Part shown: in pieces, positions 16,686 through 25,973 of the stretch | How the letters are laid out: every line of letters starts with the position of its first letter | Numbering within the stretch: the stretch's first letter is position 1 | DNA from: Prevotellaceae bacterium | GTDB taxonomy: Bacteria > Bacteroidota > Bacteroidia > Bacteroidales > Bacteroidaceae | Assembly (NCBI GenBank): GCA_021204845.1 | Contig: JAJPYT010000134.1 | Span: 1 to 50,923 of the forward strand | Length of the DNA stretch: 50,923 bases | Reading direction: 5' to 3' | Notes under the pieces: generated by a model | Told to the model about the DNA's origin: nothing | Databases searched by the model: none | Seen by the model: the letters and a program-made list of their open reading frames with translations, nothing else | Translations under genes and position numbers: made by a program

Positions 16686-18810
16686 TGTTTTTAGTGTTTA
16701 TAATGGTAAGTCTCTTTCCTTTACGAAACTGTATCCTGAACGACACATATACGGTGGTGCCGGCGGAGTTAGTACCCAAGTGGTAGGGGTGCATGGTGCG
16801 GTCCACGTAGTTGAATATGTTATCCACTCCCGCCTCTAAACGGTAGGTAAGGGGCTTGTCCCTTCTGCCAAGGTCGTGGGTGGTGTTAAGGCGCCAGAGC
16901 TGGAAGGGCTTGCCGTCGCCGTCGTTCTCGTAGTATCGGCGGCTGCTGCCTCGCGTGCTAAGGTTGAGCCCAAGGCGGTAGGAGCGGTGGAACTGGTGCT
17001 CCCACGTGGCGTAGGCGTTCCACTTGTGGTGCGCCATGCCGTCTATGACCGCCTCCACGAGCCTGTCTTTCGTGGAGTTATATTGGTGGACCTTGGTGTC
17101 GAGGTAGGTGTAGTTGCCGCCAAGGGTAAGGTTCTTGACGGGGGTGTAGGTAAGGTTCACGTCCACGCCCCAGGTACGTGCGTCCTCCATGTTCTCGTAC
17201 TTGCGGGCTGTTATCTCCCCGCTGCCGTCGCCGCCGTATTCCCCTGTGACATTGGGCGGTATCTCGCTTACGGGAACGTTCACCAGGGCTATCATGTTGT
17301 GCAGCTTGTTGCGGTATGCGGTCACGCTCATGGTGAGCCTCTCGCCCCGGTACTCAAGGCTGGCGCTGAGGTAGTCGCTCGTCTGCGCCTTAAGGTCGGT
17401 GTTGCCCATATTGTAATATGTGCTGGAGCCCATGACGTGAAGGTAGCGGTAGTAGAGTTCCTTTGTGGTGGGGGTCTTGAAACCCTGTCCCCAGCCCGCC
17501 CTTATACGGAACTTGCCCACGGGGAACATGGCGCTGAGCTTGGGGGTGAGCCTAACGCCGAAGTTCTCGTTCACGCATAGGCGCAGGCCTCCCGTAAGGT
17601 ATAGCCAGGGCAGCAGGGTGAACTCATCTTGGGCGTAGACGGCAGAGGTCCAGTCGCTTGCCGAGCCGTTCTCCGTGCGCATGGGGGCGTTGAGGTAATC
17701 GTAGCGGTACTCCGCCCCTGCCGTGAGCAGGTTCTTCTGCGGCAGGGAGAATGTGCCCTTAAGCTGAGCGATAACTCTCTGCTGGTCGCTCTGGAGGTTA
17801 CGCTGGCCGGCGAAGTAGGGGAAGTAGAGCGTGAAGTTACCGTTGGGGTCGTAGCCGTCGGTAAGTGTGGTGGCGGTGTACTCGTAGAAGTAGGCGTGCT
17901 TGTTCCAGTCCACGTCGAGGGTGAGGGCATCCGTCTTGTTTATCTTCCACTTGCCGCCCGCGGAGGCGTTGGCGTTGCGGTACATGAGGTCGTAGGTGTA
18001 AACGTCACAGCTGGGGTGGGTGCCGTTTCGCGGGCGCATTATGCTCTTGTGGTTATACATCCCCTCGGCGTACAGCTCCAGCTTCTCCATGGGGGTGTAG
18101 GTAAGTCTCTCCTTGAGCTGCCAGCTCGTGAACTTGCTCACTGTCATGTTCTTGGAGTCGGTGAGCACCTGCGCCTCGGCGTATTCCTGGCTCGTGTTAC
18201 GCCAGCCATCGGTGTGCTGGAGCTGGAAGTTGGTGGTGCTGGTGACCTTGCCCAAGCTCCAAGCCACGGTATTGTGCTGCCGCGCGTCGTTGTAACTGCC
18301 GTATCGGGTGGCGTTGTCTAAGAAGAGCCCCTCGCTCTGGTGCTTGCGGGTGATTATGTTCACCACCCCTGCCATGGCGTCGCTGCCGTACAGGGCAGAC
18401 TGCGCGCCCTTCACTATCTCTATGCGCTCTATGTCCTGGGGGTCTATGAGGCTGAGGTCGTTCTCACCTCCCACGTCGCCGTGTATGCGCTTGCCGTCTA
18501 TCAGCACCAAGATATAGCTGTTGCCTAAGCCATTCAGCTGCATCTGGCTGCCCATATCGCCCTCGTTGAAGGCAAACGACGCGGTAAGGCCGCCCAGTAT
18601 GTCCTCAAGCGAGCGCCCGCCATAGCTCTCGATGGTCTTGCGTGAAATCACCTCGGTCTGCACAGGGGCATACTTCAGCAGATGCTCCGTGCCGGTACCC
18701 GTAACCACCACTTGACGCAGTGTGTCAGTCTCTTCCTGCGCCCATAGGGGAGCAAGACACACGCCCGCCACACAGGCGAGCAAAGTAATCCTTATATTGT
18801 CTGTAACCAT
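16663..18810 (-). CDS. TonB-dependent outer-membrane receptor, first gene of the cobamide operon
   Basis: This is a 715-residue TonB-dependent receptor. The signal peptide ends near LAPLWAQ, and the TonB-box-like VVVTGTG is near residue 34. The plug domain (about 50-160) has IEIVKGAQSALYGSDAMAGVVNIITR, and a C-terminal barrel follows. It has no N-terminal CarboxypepD_reg domain. It is the first gene after the cobalamin riboswitch, about 45 bp downstream of it, so corrinoid repression is the expected control. It is only distantly similar to the other receptor in the operon by eye, so the two may take different ligands. The extreme C-terminus runs on past the barrel into KGKRLTIINTKNNETDEED, which is longer than usual and lacks a terminal aromatic residue. 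Confidence 0.88.
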   Translation of the reverse strand: MVTDNIRITLLACVAGVCLAPLWAQEETDTLRQVVVTGTGTEHLLKYAPVQTEVISRKTIESYGGRSLEDILGGLTASFAFNEGDMGSQMQLNGLGNSYILVLIDGKRIHGDVGGENDLSLIDPQDIERIEIVKGAQSALYGSDAMAGVVNIITRKHQSEGLFLDNATRYGSYNDARQHNTVAWSLGKVTSTTNFQLQHTDGWRNTSQEYAEAQVLTDSKNMTVSKFTSWQLKERLTYTPMEKLELYAEGMYNHKSIMRPRNGTHPSCDVYTYDLMYRNANASAGGKWKINKTDALTLDVDWNKHAYFYEYTATTLTDGYDPNGNFTLYFPYFAGQRNLQSDQQRVIAQLKGTFSLPQKNLLTAGAEYRYDYLNAPMRTENGSASDWTSAVYAQDEFTLLPWLYLTGGLRLCVNENFGVRLTPKLSAMFPVGKFRIRAGWGQGFKTPTTKELYYRYLHVMGSSTYYNMGNTDLKAQTSDYLSASLEYRGERLTMSVTAYRNKLHNMIALVNVPVSEIPPNVTGEYGGDGSGEITARKYENMEDARTWGVDVNLTYTPVKNLTLGGNYTYLDTKVHQYNSTKDRLVEAVIDGMAHHKWNAYATWEHQFHRSYRLGLNLSTRGSSRRYYENDGDGKPFQLWRLNTTHDLGRRDKPLTYRLEAGVDNIFNYVDRTMHPYHLGTNSAGTTVYVSFRIQFRKGKRLTIINTKNNETDEED

Positions 18811-18854
18811 AAGTTTGCGGCTCCATATCCTGGGAGCATATCGCTACCTTCTAA

Positions 18855-19033
18855 GAGACGTGGCAGGTCTTCTGGCTTTCCACAGAACCGACGCCTTCCC
18901 CGGACCGTGTCCGAGTGACTTGTTTGTCAGTTCCATAATGTGGATTACAGCTGCAGGAACAGCTCAGGTCTTTCACCTGATTCCCTTTCATCCCAAGTGC
19001 GCGCACACCCTTGTGCTGCTACCGGGATTACCA
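18855..19033 (-). promoter_or_regulatory. Cobalamin (AdoCbl-type) riboswitch
   Basis: Read on the minus strand, the leader contains the B12-box core GCTGTTCCTGCAGCTGTAA-like segment preceded by GGGAATCAGGTGAAAGACC, which are the paired arms typical of this class. At the 3' side lies AAGCCAGAAGACCTGCC (plus strand 18861-18877), the conserved terminal motif. The element begins with GGTAATCCCGGTAGCA, a few bases after the predicted transcription start near 19036, and ends about 45 bp before the first receptor gene. It should shut down the operon when cobalamin is bound. I assign limits by motif; the exact edges are approximate. Confidence 0.95.
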
Positions 19034-19042
19034 AATCCAGCG

Positions 19043-19073
19043 CAAAGGTACGAATGTTTTACCGTTCTCCAAA
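19043..19073 (-). promoter_or_regulatory. Promoter of the cobamide operon
   Basis: On the minus strand TTTG (19070-19073) and TACCTTTG (19043-19050) are separated by 19 bp, an excellent match to the Bacteroidetes -33/-7 promoter. Transcription would start near 19036, right at the riboswitch 5' end. Confidence 0.85.
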
Positions 19074-19109
19074 GGGAAACGGCTCTTTTTTTAGATATAC
19101 AACCCTTAG

Positions 19110-20537
19110 TTAAGGCTGTAGCTGCCCCTGCGGCCAGTTTACGAGGTAAACCTTGCCGGTGGCGCGGGTGAAGGCGGTATATAGCCAGCGGAAATAGTCG
19201 GGCGAGAGCATCTCGGGGGTGACGTAGCCTTGGTCGATGTAGACATGCCGCCACTGTCCGCCTTGCGCCTTGTGGCAGGTGACGGCGTAGGCATACTTTA
19301 CCTGAAGGGCGTTGTAGTAGGGGTCGTTCCTCACCTTCTCCATGAGTTTGCGGCGGTTGTGTATGTCGGGATAGTCGGCGCAGACGCTCTGGAAGAGCCG
19401 CAGGCCCTGCTCACGGGTTAGGGAGGGGGCTTCTGCTTGAAGTGCGTCAAGCATAAGGGTTACCGTTATCTCCTGGTCGTCGTAATCGGGGAAGCGGAGG
19501 GTAGCGTCCACGAAGCGGAAGCCATGGAGACGGCGTTCTCCCCTGGAGCGCACCACGACGGCTATGTCGCCATTGGCTATGAATGGTGTGGAGGCGTCTG
19601 ACAGCCGTTCTGTCCAGTAGTAGTTGTTGCGTGCCACTATGAGTTGGTCACCGGGTACCAGTTCCTCCTCATAATATAATATCCGTGCCCGTATACCATT
19701 ATTATATATATTAGCCCTCTTATTGCTGCGTGTGACCACTATGGTCTGGTCTCTGCCCACGCGGGAGTAACTGTCCTCGAGAGCCTCTATAAGCTCAGAC
19801 CCTGGCAGGGGACACACATCGGGGAAGCCCTGGACCTTTATCTTGGGGAAGAGCGCGAACTGCCCCTCGGACAAGAGAGTGCGCAACGCCGTGGCGTTCC
19901 ACAGGATACCCGACTCGGAGGCTTGCCTCACCACCTCCGTAAGCTCGGCATGGCGGACCGTGAGACATTGGGCTTGCAGGGCTTGTATGTCGAGGGCGGG
20001 GCTGATAACCTGACCCACGGGTGGCAGCTGAGCGGTGTCGCCTACCAGCAACAATCGGCAGCCCACGGCGGAATACACATAGCCGACGAGGTCGTGAAGG
20101 AGGTCGCCCGTGCCGAAGGAGGCGGAATTGTAGGCGTCGCTCCCTATCATCGAGGCCTCGTCCACTATGAAGAGCGTGTCCTTGCTCTTATTGAAGCTCG
20201 GATAGAAGCCCTTCATCTCTGGCGAGAACTCGCGCTGGCGATAGATCTTACGGTGTATGGTGAACGCCGGCGAGGAGGAGTAGAGCGAGAAGACCTTGGC
20301 GGCGCGTCCCGTGGGGGCCAGTAACACGACGGGCAACTGCAACTGGTGCATGGCGCGCACGAGAGCGGCAAGCAGGGAGGTCTTGCCTGTGCCTGCATAA
20401 CCGGTGAGCAGAAAGGCTTCCCTCTCGCCCTCGGACGTGATGAATTCCGCCCACTGGCGTGCCACATCTGCTTGCCTGGAGGTAGGCTGATGAGGGAAGT
20501 TATCGAGTATCAATGACTGCAATGTGCTTTTTATCAT
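19110..20537 (-). CDS. ATP-dependent RecD-like DNA helicase (superfamily 1)
   Basis: This is a 475-residue SF1 helicase. Motif I is LLTGYAGTGKTSLLAAL near residues 41-57, motif II is IVDEASMIGSDAYN near 125-138, LLLVGDTAQLPPVG follows as motif III, and the C-terminal UvrD_C_2 segment reads AYAVTCHKAQGGQW with LYTAFTRAT. It is shorter than full RecD2, lacks its long N-terminal part, and resembles the AAA_30-type helicases common in Bacteroidetes. A role in DNA repair or recombination is likely. It is transcribed towards the cobamide operon, but that operon has its own promoter downstream of this stop codon, so I do not count the helicase as part of it. Confidence 0.88.
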   Translation of the reverse strand: MIKSTLQSLILDNFPHQPTSRQADVARQWAEFITSEGEREAFLLTGYAGTGKTSLLAALVRAMHQLQLPVVLLAPTGRAAKVFSLYSSSPAFTIHRKIYRQREFSPEMKGFYPSFNKSKDTLFIVDEASMIGSDAYNSASFGTGDLLHDLVGYVYSAVGCRLLLVGDTAQLPPVGQVISPALDIQALQAQCLTVRHAELTEVVRQASESGILWNATALRTLLSEGQFALFPKIKVQGFPDVCPLPGSELIEALEDSYSRVGRDQTIVVTRSNKRANIYNNGIRARILYYEEELVPGDQLIVARNNYYWTERLSDASTPFIANGDIAVVVRSRGERRLHGFRFVDATLRFPDYDDQEITVTLMLDALQAEAPSLTREQGLRLFQSVCADYPDIHNRRKLMEKVRNDPYYNALQVKYAYAVTCHKAQGGQWRHVYIDQGYVTPEMLSPDYFRWLYTAFTRATGKVYLVNWPQGQLQP

Positions 20538-20589
20538 AGTAGGAGGCGAAAAAAAACCCTAAAAGATGGGAAATGTTATTTATTTATTT

Positions 20590-20597
20590 TACTTTTG
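20590..20597 (+). promoter_or_regulatory. -7 promoter element for the 20635-22554 operon
   Basis: TACTTTTG fits TAnnTTTG and lies 37 bp before the ATG at 20635. I see no good TTTG at the -33 distance, so this is a weaker call than others in the window. Confidence 0.5.
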
Positions 20598-20634
20598 TAG
20601 CACGAATATACAAAAAAAACTCAAAAAGGGAACC

Positions 20635-21333
20635 ATGAAAAAAATAATTAATGTTATTCTTGGCCTGTGTGTCCTGGCTATGTTGTTCATCTGCTATCGC
20701 AGTATCGCTGACCAACAACAGTTTGACGCTGACGTGAAACAGCACGAGGCCGACGTGAAAGCCCGTCTCATAGAGATTAGGGATGCCGAAGAGGCCTATA
20801 AGGCCCAGATGAACGAGTATTGTGGTAACTGGGACTCGCTGATCACCTTCATTAACGAGGGCTCGCTGCCCACTATCCGTAAGGAGGGAACCCTCTCCGA
20901 CGACCAGATGGAGAATGGTCTGACGGAGGCTAAGGTGGCTGAGATACTACACCGTGGCAATGAGGCGGAAATCAAGGAGAACGGGTTGGAGGGCTTCGTC
21001 CGCGATACGACGTGGGTGAACCTGAAGGATTCGTTGTACGGTCCCGACTACGATGCGAGCCAGATCTGCTACATACCCCACTCAGACGACAACGGTGGTG
21101 AGCCGAAGCAGTTCGACCTGCTTGCGGTGTGGATAAAGACGAAGTCCGATGCCATAATCGCCGTGATGGAGTGCAGTGCCGAATACAGCACATACATGGT
21201 GGGAGAAAGCAAACAATGGAAGCGTGAGGTTATCAACCGTACAGAGACCGCTGAAAGCCAGGGTAATTTCCCGGGACTGAAGATTGGCGATGCCAGCCTC
21301 TCGTGGAATAACAATGCCGGCAACTGGGAATAA
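20635..21333 (+). CDS. Conserved Bacteroidales hypothetical protein with one N-terminal membrane segment
   Basis: This protein has 232 residues from MKKIINVILG. A hydrophobic helix at about residues 5-22 (VILGLCVLAMLFICY) is followed by a charged, helical stretch with ADVKARLIEIRDAEEAYKAQMN. That pattern is reminiscent of membrane-anchored pilin-like or periplasmic proteins, and the rest would be outside the cytoplasm. I cannot assign a function. I chose the ATG at 20635 because a possible promoter box at 20590 lies inside any longer reading. It precedes a DUF3822 gene and rsmD, a neighbourhood I recall as common in Bacteroidales. Confidence 0.75.
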   Translation: MKKIINVILGLCVLAMLFICYRSIADQQQFDADVKQHEADVKARLIEIRDAEEAYKAQMNEYCGNWDSLITFINEGSLPTIRKEGTLSDDQMENGLTEAKVAEILHRGNEAEIKENGLEGFVRDTTWVNLKDSLYGPDYDASQICYIPHSDDNGGEPKQFDLLAVWIKTKSDAIIAVMECSAEYSTYMVGESKQWKREVINRTETAESQGNFPGLKIGDASLSWNNNAGNWE

Positions 21334-22027
21334 CGTATTGCAGAACAAAAGAATGTCCATCCGCATCTCAACGGATGGATTTTCTTTTTATGCCCTCAAG
21401 GGGTGGCGGCACTACTGCGTGGGCGAGGATGAGAACCTGTGCGTGAGGCTGGATGAGGAGTTGGCGAGACTCCAGCAACTGAAGGCTGACTACGATGAGG
21501 TCTCATTGTTGGCAGACTACCCCTCTACCCGTGTACCCTTGGATGAGTTCCGTAGCGAGCACGAGCAGTCAGTTTATCGCCTGACGTTCGGCGAGGATAG
21601 CCTGCAAGGCTTGAGCATAAGGCATGAGGTAATAGCTGCCTTGGATGTGGTGGAACTCTTTCCTGTGAATACCGAGGCGCTGGACGTGGTGAGGAAGTAT
21701 TTCCCGCAGGTTACGGTAAGTGGATTCTATGCTTGGACGGTGGAGGAATGCCATGCGGACTATAAGAGGCATGGCGGCGAGAACGCTAAGCGCCTCTATG
21801 CCTCCACCGAGGGCGAGGAGTTGTTCCTTTGCGTTTTCTCCGACAGTGGGTTGGCGTTTGCCAACAGTTATACAGATCGGCAACTTAACAACAGACTATA
21901 TTTCGCCTTGCAGGTGTGGAAACTGATGGGTATGGACCAGGAAAAGGATACGCTTGTGTTGCGGGGCGAGGACAGTGATTTGGCGGCGTTGCTGAGGAGA
22001 TACATACGAAACGTGGAATGCGTATAG
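21314..22027 (+). CDS. DUF3822 family protein
   Basis: This protein of about 237 residues begins MPATGNNVLQNKRMSIRI and continues with STDGFSFYAL, the typical N-terminal pattern of DUF3822, a Bacteroidetes family with an actin-like or anchor-type fold and unknown role. Several starts are possible: TTG at 21284, ATG at 21290, 21314 or 21353. I chose 21314 because family members usually have a short extension before the SIRIS-like strand. It overlaps the preceding gene by 20 bp and rsmD by 10 bp, which argues for one operon. Confidence 0.78.
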   Translation: MPATGNNVLQNKRMSIRISTDGFSFYALKGWRHYCVGEDENLCVRLDEELARLQQLKADYDEVSLLADYPSTRVPLDEFRSEHEQSVYRLTFGEDSLQGLSIRHEVIAALDVVELFPVNTEALDVVRKYFPQVTVSGFYAWTVEECHADYKRHGGENAKRLYASTEGEELFLCVFSDSGLAFANSYTDRQLNNRLYFALQVWKLMGMDQEKDTLVLRGEDSDLAALLRRYIRNVECV

Positions 22028-22554
22028 TATCGGGGAAATACAGAGGCAGGCAGTTCGACGTGCCCCATTCGTTCAAGGCCAGACCCACCACAGATTTTGC
22101 CAAGGAGAATCTCTTCAATGTCCTGCGTGGATACATAGACTTCGAGAGCGGACCAGAAGCAATGGATTTGTTCGCAGGCACAGGAAGCATTACCTTAGAA
22201 CTGCTTTCACGGGGTTGCATCCGTGTTGTATGTGTTGAGAAAGACGGTCTGCACTATAGCCTGATAACCAGTTTCCTCGATAAGTTGGGCGATAGCCATT
22301 GCTTCCCCGTCAAAGCCGACGTGTTCCGTTTCATAGCCTCTTGCGGTGAGAAGTTCGACCTCGTGTTTGCCGACCCGCCATACTCCTTGCCCAATCTGCA
22401 CGATATACCCGACATAGTGCACAGTCACGACTTGTTGAAGCCCGACGGCTTGTTCGTGCTGGAGCACGGAAAAGGGGATGATTTCTCGTCTCATCCCCTT
22501 ATTGTCGACCACCGCCGTTACGGCAGTGTGCATTTCTCATTCTTTAAATGGTGA
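22018..22554 (+). CDS. rsmD: 16S rRNA (guanine(966)-N2)-methyltransferase RsmD
   Basis: RsmD methylates N2 of G966 in 16S rRNA using S-adenosylmethionine. The protein has 178 residues, normal length. It opens with MRIVSGKYRGRQF, the classic N-terminus, then RPTTDFAKENLFNVL, the SAM-binding DLFAGTGSITLELLSRG near residues 49-65, and the catalytic LVFADPPYSLP near 119-129. It overlaps the DUF3822 gene by 10 bp and ends 7 bp before the convergent beta-barrel gene. Confidence 0.96.
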   Translation: MRIVSGKYRGRQFDVPHSFKARPTTDFAKENLFNVLRGYIDFESGPEAMDLFAGTGSITLELLSRGCIRVVCVEKDGLHYSLITSFLDKLGDSHCFPVKADVFRFIASCGEKFDLVFADPPYSLPNLHDIPDIVHSHDLLKPDGLFVLEHGKGDDFSSHPLIVDHRRYGSVHFSFFKW

Positions 22555-22561
22555 GAGCGCT

Positions 22562-25500
22562 TTAGAAGCGGCCTCCGCCACCGCCGCCTCCTCGGCCACC
22601 GCCGCCGAAGCCTCCGCCACCTCCTGGAGGCGGGCCACCGGGACCACCACCGCCAGGTCCCATCATACCCCGTGCCTCCTTGTTGCCTAAGAGGTTGAGC
22701 CTGTAGATAAGGTGAACCATGAAGTAGCTGTTTATGGCGTTCGTGTACGAGTCACTACGCATTGTGGCTGAAATGGCGCGGCTGATGTTGGAGCGCTGGT
22801 GCAATATGTCGTACCACTGCACGCTCACCGTGAGGTCGTGGCTCCCGAGCCACTGTTTAAGACTTTGGCTGAGCTGGGCGTTCCATATTAGCTCGTCGGT
22901 GTTCATGCTCTCGTCGCTGTAGCCGCGGCGGCTTTGCATGGAGATATCGCTGCTGAAGGAGAGGTTGAATGCTGTGGTGAACGTGACGTTGCCCCCATAG
23001 TTGAACGTCCACGTATCAAGGTTGGCGCTCGTCTGCAACTTGTTGCGGGCGTGCTGATAATTGAGCCCGCCCTCCAAGCCGATATCCAGCGAATAGTCCT
23101 GATTCATGCCATAGTCGTCTCGGTAATTCAGGCGCACCGTCTCGCTTACATTGGAAGTCTTCGTAGTCGACTGCGCCAGGTCCATGCTCTTGAACAGCCC
23201 GTTCAGGTCTATGCCTCCGTTCTCCCCGCTTGTGAGGTAGCGACGCGACTCGTCTGTGAGGTCGCTGCTTATGTATCCCACGCTGTTGGTGTAGCGCAGG
23301 TTTGAGTTGGAACTGAGGTTGAACTTCTTAAGTTCCCCCAACGCCGTGTTGAACATCACCATGCCGCCCATGTTCCAGTTGCCGTCTATGTTCATCGGTC
23401 GCTGGTATTTCGCACCGCTCTGTGTGTCATAGATGGTCGCGTTCTCTATGGAGCGCCGTGTTATGTTTCCATTGAAGTTGAGCGCCCAGCCGCGTTGTTT
23501 GTCAGGGTTATATCCGTTATAGAAGGCGAAGAAGTTGTCGTTCCATGAGCTTTGCAGGCTGGCGTTACCGGTGGAGATGTTCAGAGGGTCGCTGGAGTCA
23601 ATCACCTCTATCAGGTTTGTCATCGAGGGTTGCGACATACCTCCGTTGTAGCGCAGGCGCAACTGGCTGGTGTTATTTATCTTCCAGCGCATGTCTATGC
23701 GCGGCGCCCAGTTCTGGGTGTGGCGCGTTATGGTCGTGTCTATGCTGCTTTTTGCGTAGTCCATGTGTGTGGTCTGCGGCTGATAGCTCACTCCTGCGTT
23801 CAGTTGCAGTTGTTGCCCGTTCTCGAATTTGTTGGAGTAGCGCAGCATGAGTGTGGCGTCTTGGTTCAGTTCCTTATATGTCGCATACTGCGAGTTCTGC
23901 ATGTCCTGCACCAGCGTGAGAGCGTCTATGCCGGCTATGTTGCCCGTATAGAGGTCTTCAGCGGTGTAGTCATAGATGCCCATGCGTTCCAGTTCTTCCG
24001 CCAAATCCTCGTAGGTGTACATTGTCTTGTTCTGGTCCTGATAGCGGCGCTGCACCTGATAGCTCATTTGCAGGACGGCACCTGCAAACACAGGCTCGCT
24101 GTAGCTTAGGCGGCCTTGGTAGCTATAGTTCTCGCTTGGGGAGAAAGTGTTCTGGTAAGTCGCTGTCTTTGAGTTAGTCTGGTAATAGTTCACCAGCGAG
24201 CGGCTGTAAGAGTTGTTGTCGCTCTTGCTGTACGCCCCGTTCACGTCCAGGGTGATGTTGCGTCCCGCTTTCCCCAATTTGCGGTTTATCTGCAAGCGCG
24301 CGTCCCCGCTGTTGCTGTTGGCGTCGCTGGTGGAGTATCGGTCGTTGGCGTTCACGCGTATGCTGTCCTTGTCGTCAAAGTCTTCATATTCATTCAATGG
24401 GTCTTCCATGCCGGCATCGTATGGGTCGCTGTTGAAGGTCGCCGATAGATTATGGGCATAGCTGTCGCTGTTGCTGTGGGAGAAGTTCGGGCGGAAAAGG
24501 ATGTTGGTGAGCGAGTCAATTTGCCATTCGAAGTGAAGGTTGGCATTCACGTCCGTAGAGTGGGTTATGCTGTGGCTCAGGGAGTTGCTGAATGTGCTTG
24601 TGGAACTGGTCAGGAAGGTCTCGCTGTTGCTCTTCGTGTCTGTGGTGCTCTTTGTGCTGCTGTAGCGCACGTTGCCGCCAAGGCGCAGGTAGCCGGCGTC
24701 ACCCTCTTTCTTCCCGTTGTCCCACACTATGTTCAGTCCTGCCATGTTGCTGGTGGTTATGCCACCGCCTCCTCCACCCCCGAAACCACGTCCGCCGCCG
24801 CCAGGGAAGCCGTTGTCATTCACGTTGTTACGGCTGCCTATGAGAGAGAACTGGAAACTGTCGGAAAAGCGGTTAACGTTTGCTTTCAGCGAGTAGCGGT
24901 CCTTTGTGCCACCCGCCACGTCGGCGTTAATGAGCCAGCCTTCCTTCATTCCCTTCTGCACTGCCAGGTCGAGCACCGTCTCCTCCTCCCCGTCGTCTAT
25001 GCCCGTAATGCGTGAGTAGTCGCTCTGCTTGTCATACGATTTTATTTTCTTCACCATCTTCGAGGGGAGGTTCTTCATCGCCATCTTTGTGTCGTTGTCG
25101 AAGAATTCCTTTCCCTCCACCATTATCTTGCTCACGGTCTTGCCGTTGATGGTTATTGTGCCGTCGTCCGACACCTCCGCTCCAGGCAGTTTCCTCACCA
25201 GTTCCTCCAGGGTGGAACCCTCTGGCAGGCGGAAAGCCTCGGCGTTGTAGACAAATGTGTCCTCCTTCATCTCCACCTGCGCCATCTTGGCGGTCACCTG
25301 AGCCTCGCGCATCACTTTAGCGTCTTCCTGCAGGGTTATGGTGCCTAAAGCCACGTCGCGGTTGTTCTTGCTGAGAGTCACATCTTTATATTGAGTGGTG
25401 TAGCCCATATAGGAGAACCGTACCAGATAGCTGCCAGGCTTTGAGGTGGTGATGCTGAATCGCCCGTCGGTGTCGGAGGCCACGCCCGTCACTTGCGTGC

Positions 25501-25651
25501 TGTCCTTGGGGTTAAGTAACACTACCGCCGCTCCTGGCATAGTCTCGTTGAGCACACCGTCCATCACGGTGCCGCTGACGGTGAACTTCTGCGCCATTGC
25601 CACTGCGCAGCCAGCCAGCAGCATCGCCATCATTGCATATATTCTTCTCAT
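22562..25651 (-). CDS. Outer-membrane beta-barrel protein with carboxypeptidase-regulatory-like domain (TonB-receptor-like)
   Basis: This is a 1029-residue protein. The signal peptide ends near AVAMAQ. A CarboxypepD_reg-like Ig domain follows at about residues 22-110 (KFTVSGTVMDGVLNETMPGA), then a plug-like region around 130-230 with LEELVRKLPGAEVSDDG and ITINGKTVSKIMVEGKEFF, then a large barrel of the OMP_b-brl_3 kind. A glycine run lies near residues 285-305, and the C-terminus is a Gly/Pro/Arg-rich tail ending in RF. The final phenylalanine fits outer-membrane insertion. It is a single gene without a SusD partner, so a SusC role is unlikely. The substrate is unknown. Confidence 0.85.
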   Translation of the reverse strand: MRRIYAMMAMLLAGCAVAMAQKFTVSGTVMDGVLNETMPGAAVVLLNPKDSTQVTGVASDTDGRFSITTSKPGSYLVRFSYMGYTTQYKDVTLSKNNRDVALGTITLQEDAKVMREAQVTAKMAQVEMKEDTFVYNAEAFRLPEGSTLEELVRKLPGAEVSDDGTITINGKTVSKIMVEGKEFFDNDTKMAMKNLPSKMVKKIKSYDKQSDYSRITGIDDGEEETVLDLAVQKGMKEGWLINADVAGGTKDRYSLKANVNRFSDSFQFSLIGSRNNVNDNGFPGGGGRGFGGGGGGGITTSNMAGLNIVWDNGKKEGDAGYLRLGGNVRYSSTKSTTDTKSNSETFLTSSTSTFSNSLSHSITHSTDVNANLHFEWQIDSLTNILFRPNFSHSNSDSYAHNLSATFNSDPYDAGMEDPLNEYEDFDDKDSIRVNANDRYSTSDANSNSGDARLQINRKLGKAGRNITLDVNGAYSKSDNNSYSRSLVNYYQTNSKTATYQNTFSPSENYSYQGRLSYSEPVFAGAVLQMSYQVQRRYQDQNKTMYTYEDLAEELERMGIYDYTAEDLYTGNIAGIDALTLVQDMQNSQYATYKELNQDATLMLRYSNKFENGQQLQLNAGVSYQPQTTHMDYAKSSIDTTITRHTQNWAPRIDMRWKINNTSQLRLRYNGGMSQPSMTNLIEVIDSSDPLNISTGNASLQSSWNDNFFAFYNGYNPDKQRGWALNFNGNITRRSIENATIYDTQSGAKYQRPMNIDGNWNMGGMVMFNTALGELKKFNLSSNSNLRYTNSVGYISSDLTDESRRYLTSGENGGIDLNGLFKSMDLAQSTTKTSNVSETVRLNYRDDYGMNQDYSLDIGLEGGLNYQHARNKLQTSANLDTWTFNYGGNVTFTTAFNLSFSSDISMQSRRGYSDESMNTDELIWNAQLSQSLKQWLGSHDLTVSVQWYDILHQRSNISRAISATMRSDSYTNAINSYFMVHLIYRLNLLGNKEARGMMGPGGGGPGGPPPGGGGGFGGGGRGGGGGGGRF

Positions 25652-25737
25652 CGCGTTCCTCTCCGCTGTTTCTCGTGTTTGGGGATTATACTTAGCTTTT
25701 GACGTTTTCAGTGTAAGTAGGTTTAACTGCCAAGTGA

Positions 25738-25769
25738 CAAATTTAGCAATTTATTTCCGTTCTGGCAAG
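25738..25769 (-). promoter_or_regulatory. Promoter of the 22562-25651 outer-membrane protein
   Basis: On the minus strand CTTG (25766-25769) and TAAATTTG (25738-25745) are separated by 20 bp, a good Bacteroidetes promoter. It lies about 87 bp upstream of the start codon. Confidence 0.65.
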
Positions 25770-25850
25770 CTATGCAGGACGGAATAGTTTATCAGAGTAC
25801 AAGTGAGAGCGTGCCCCCTCTACCTTAATCACCATGGAAACCTGGCCTTA

Positions 25851-25916
25851 CGACATATAGAAATTTATAGAACGACGCATAGACTCTTCGGGAACAACAC
25901 ATAGAAACTCAGCAAA
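25851..25916. repeat. Diverged 22-bp tandem repeat, 3 copies, in the 25652-26350 gap
   Basis: Three 22-nt blocks start at 25851, 25873 and 25895, each beginning (C)RACRYATAGA-like: CGACATATAGAA, CGACGCATAGAC and CAACACATAGAA. They lie inside a region bracketed by complementary CTCTACC (25818-25824) and GGTAGAG (25944-25950). No convincing ORF covers this stretch. Confidence 0.45.
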
Positions 25917-25973
25917 AGTCTGCAGTGACCTTGGCAAAAGAGCGGTAGAGAGGAATTCCTACCTATCCCCTTC

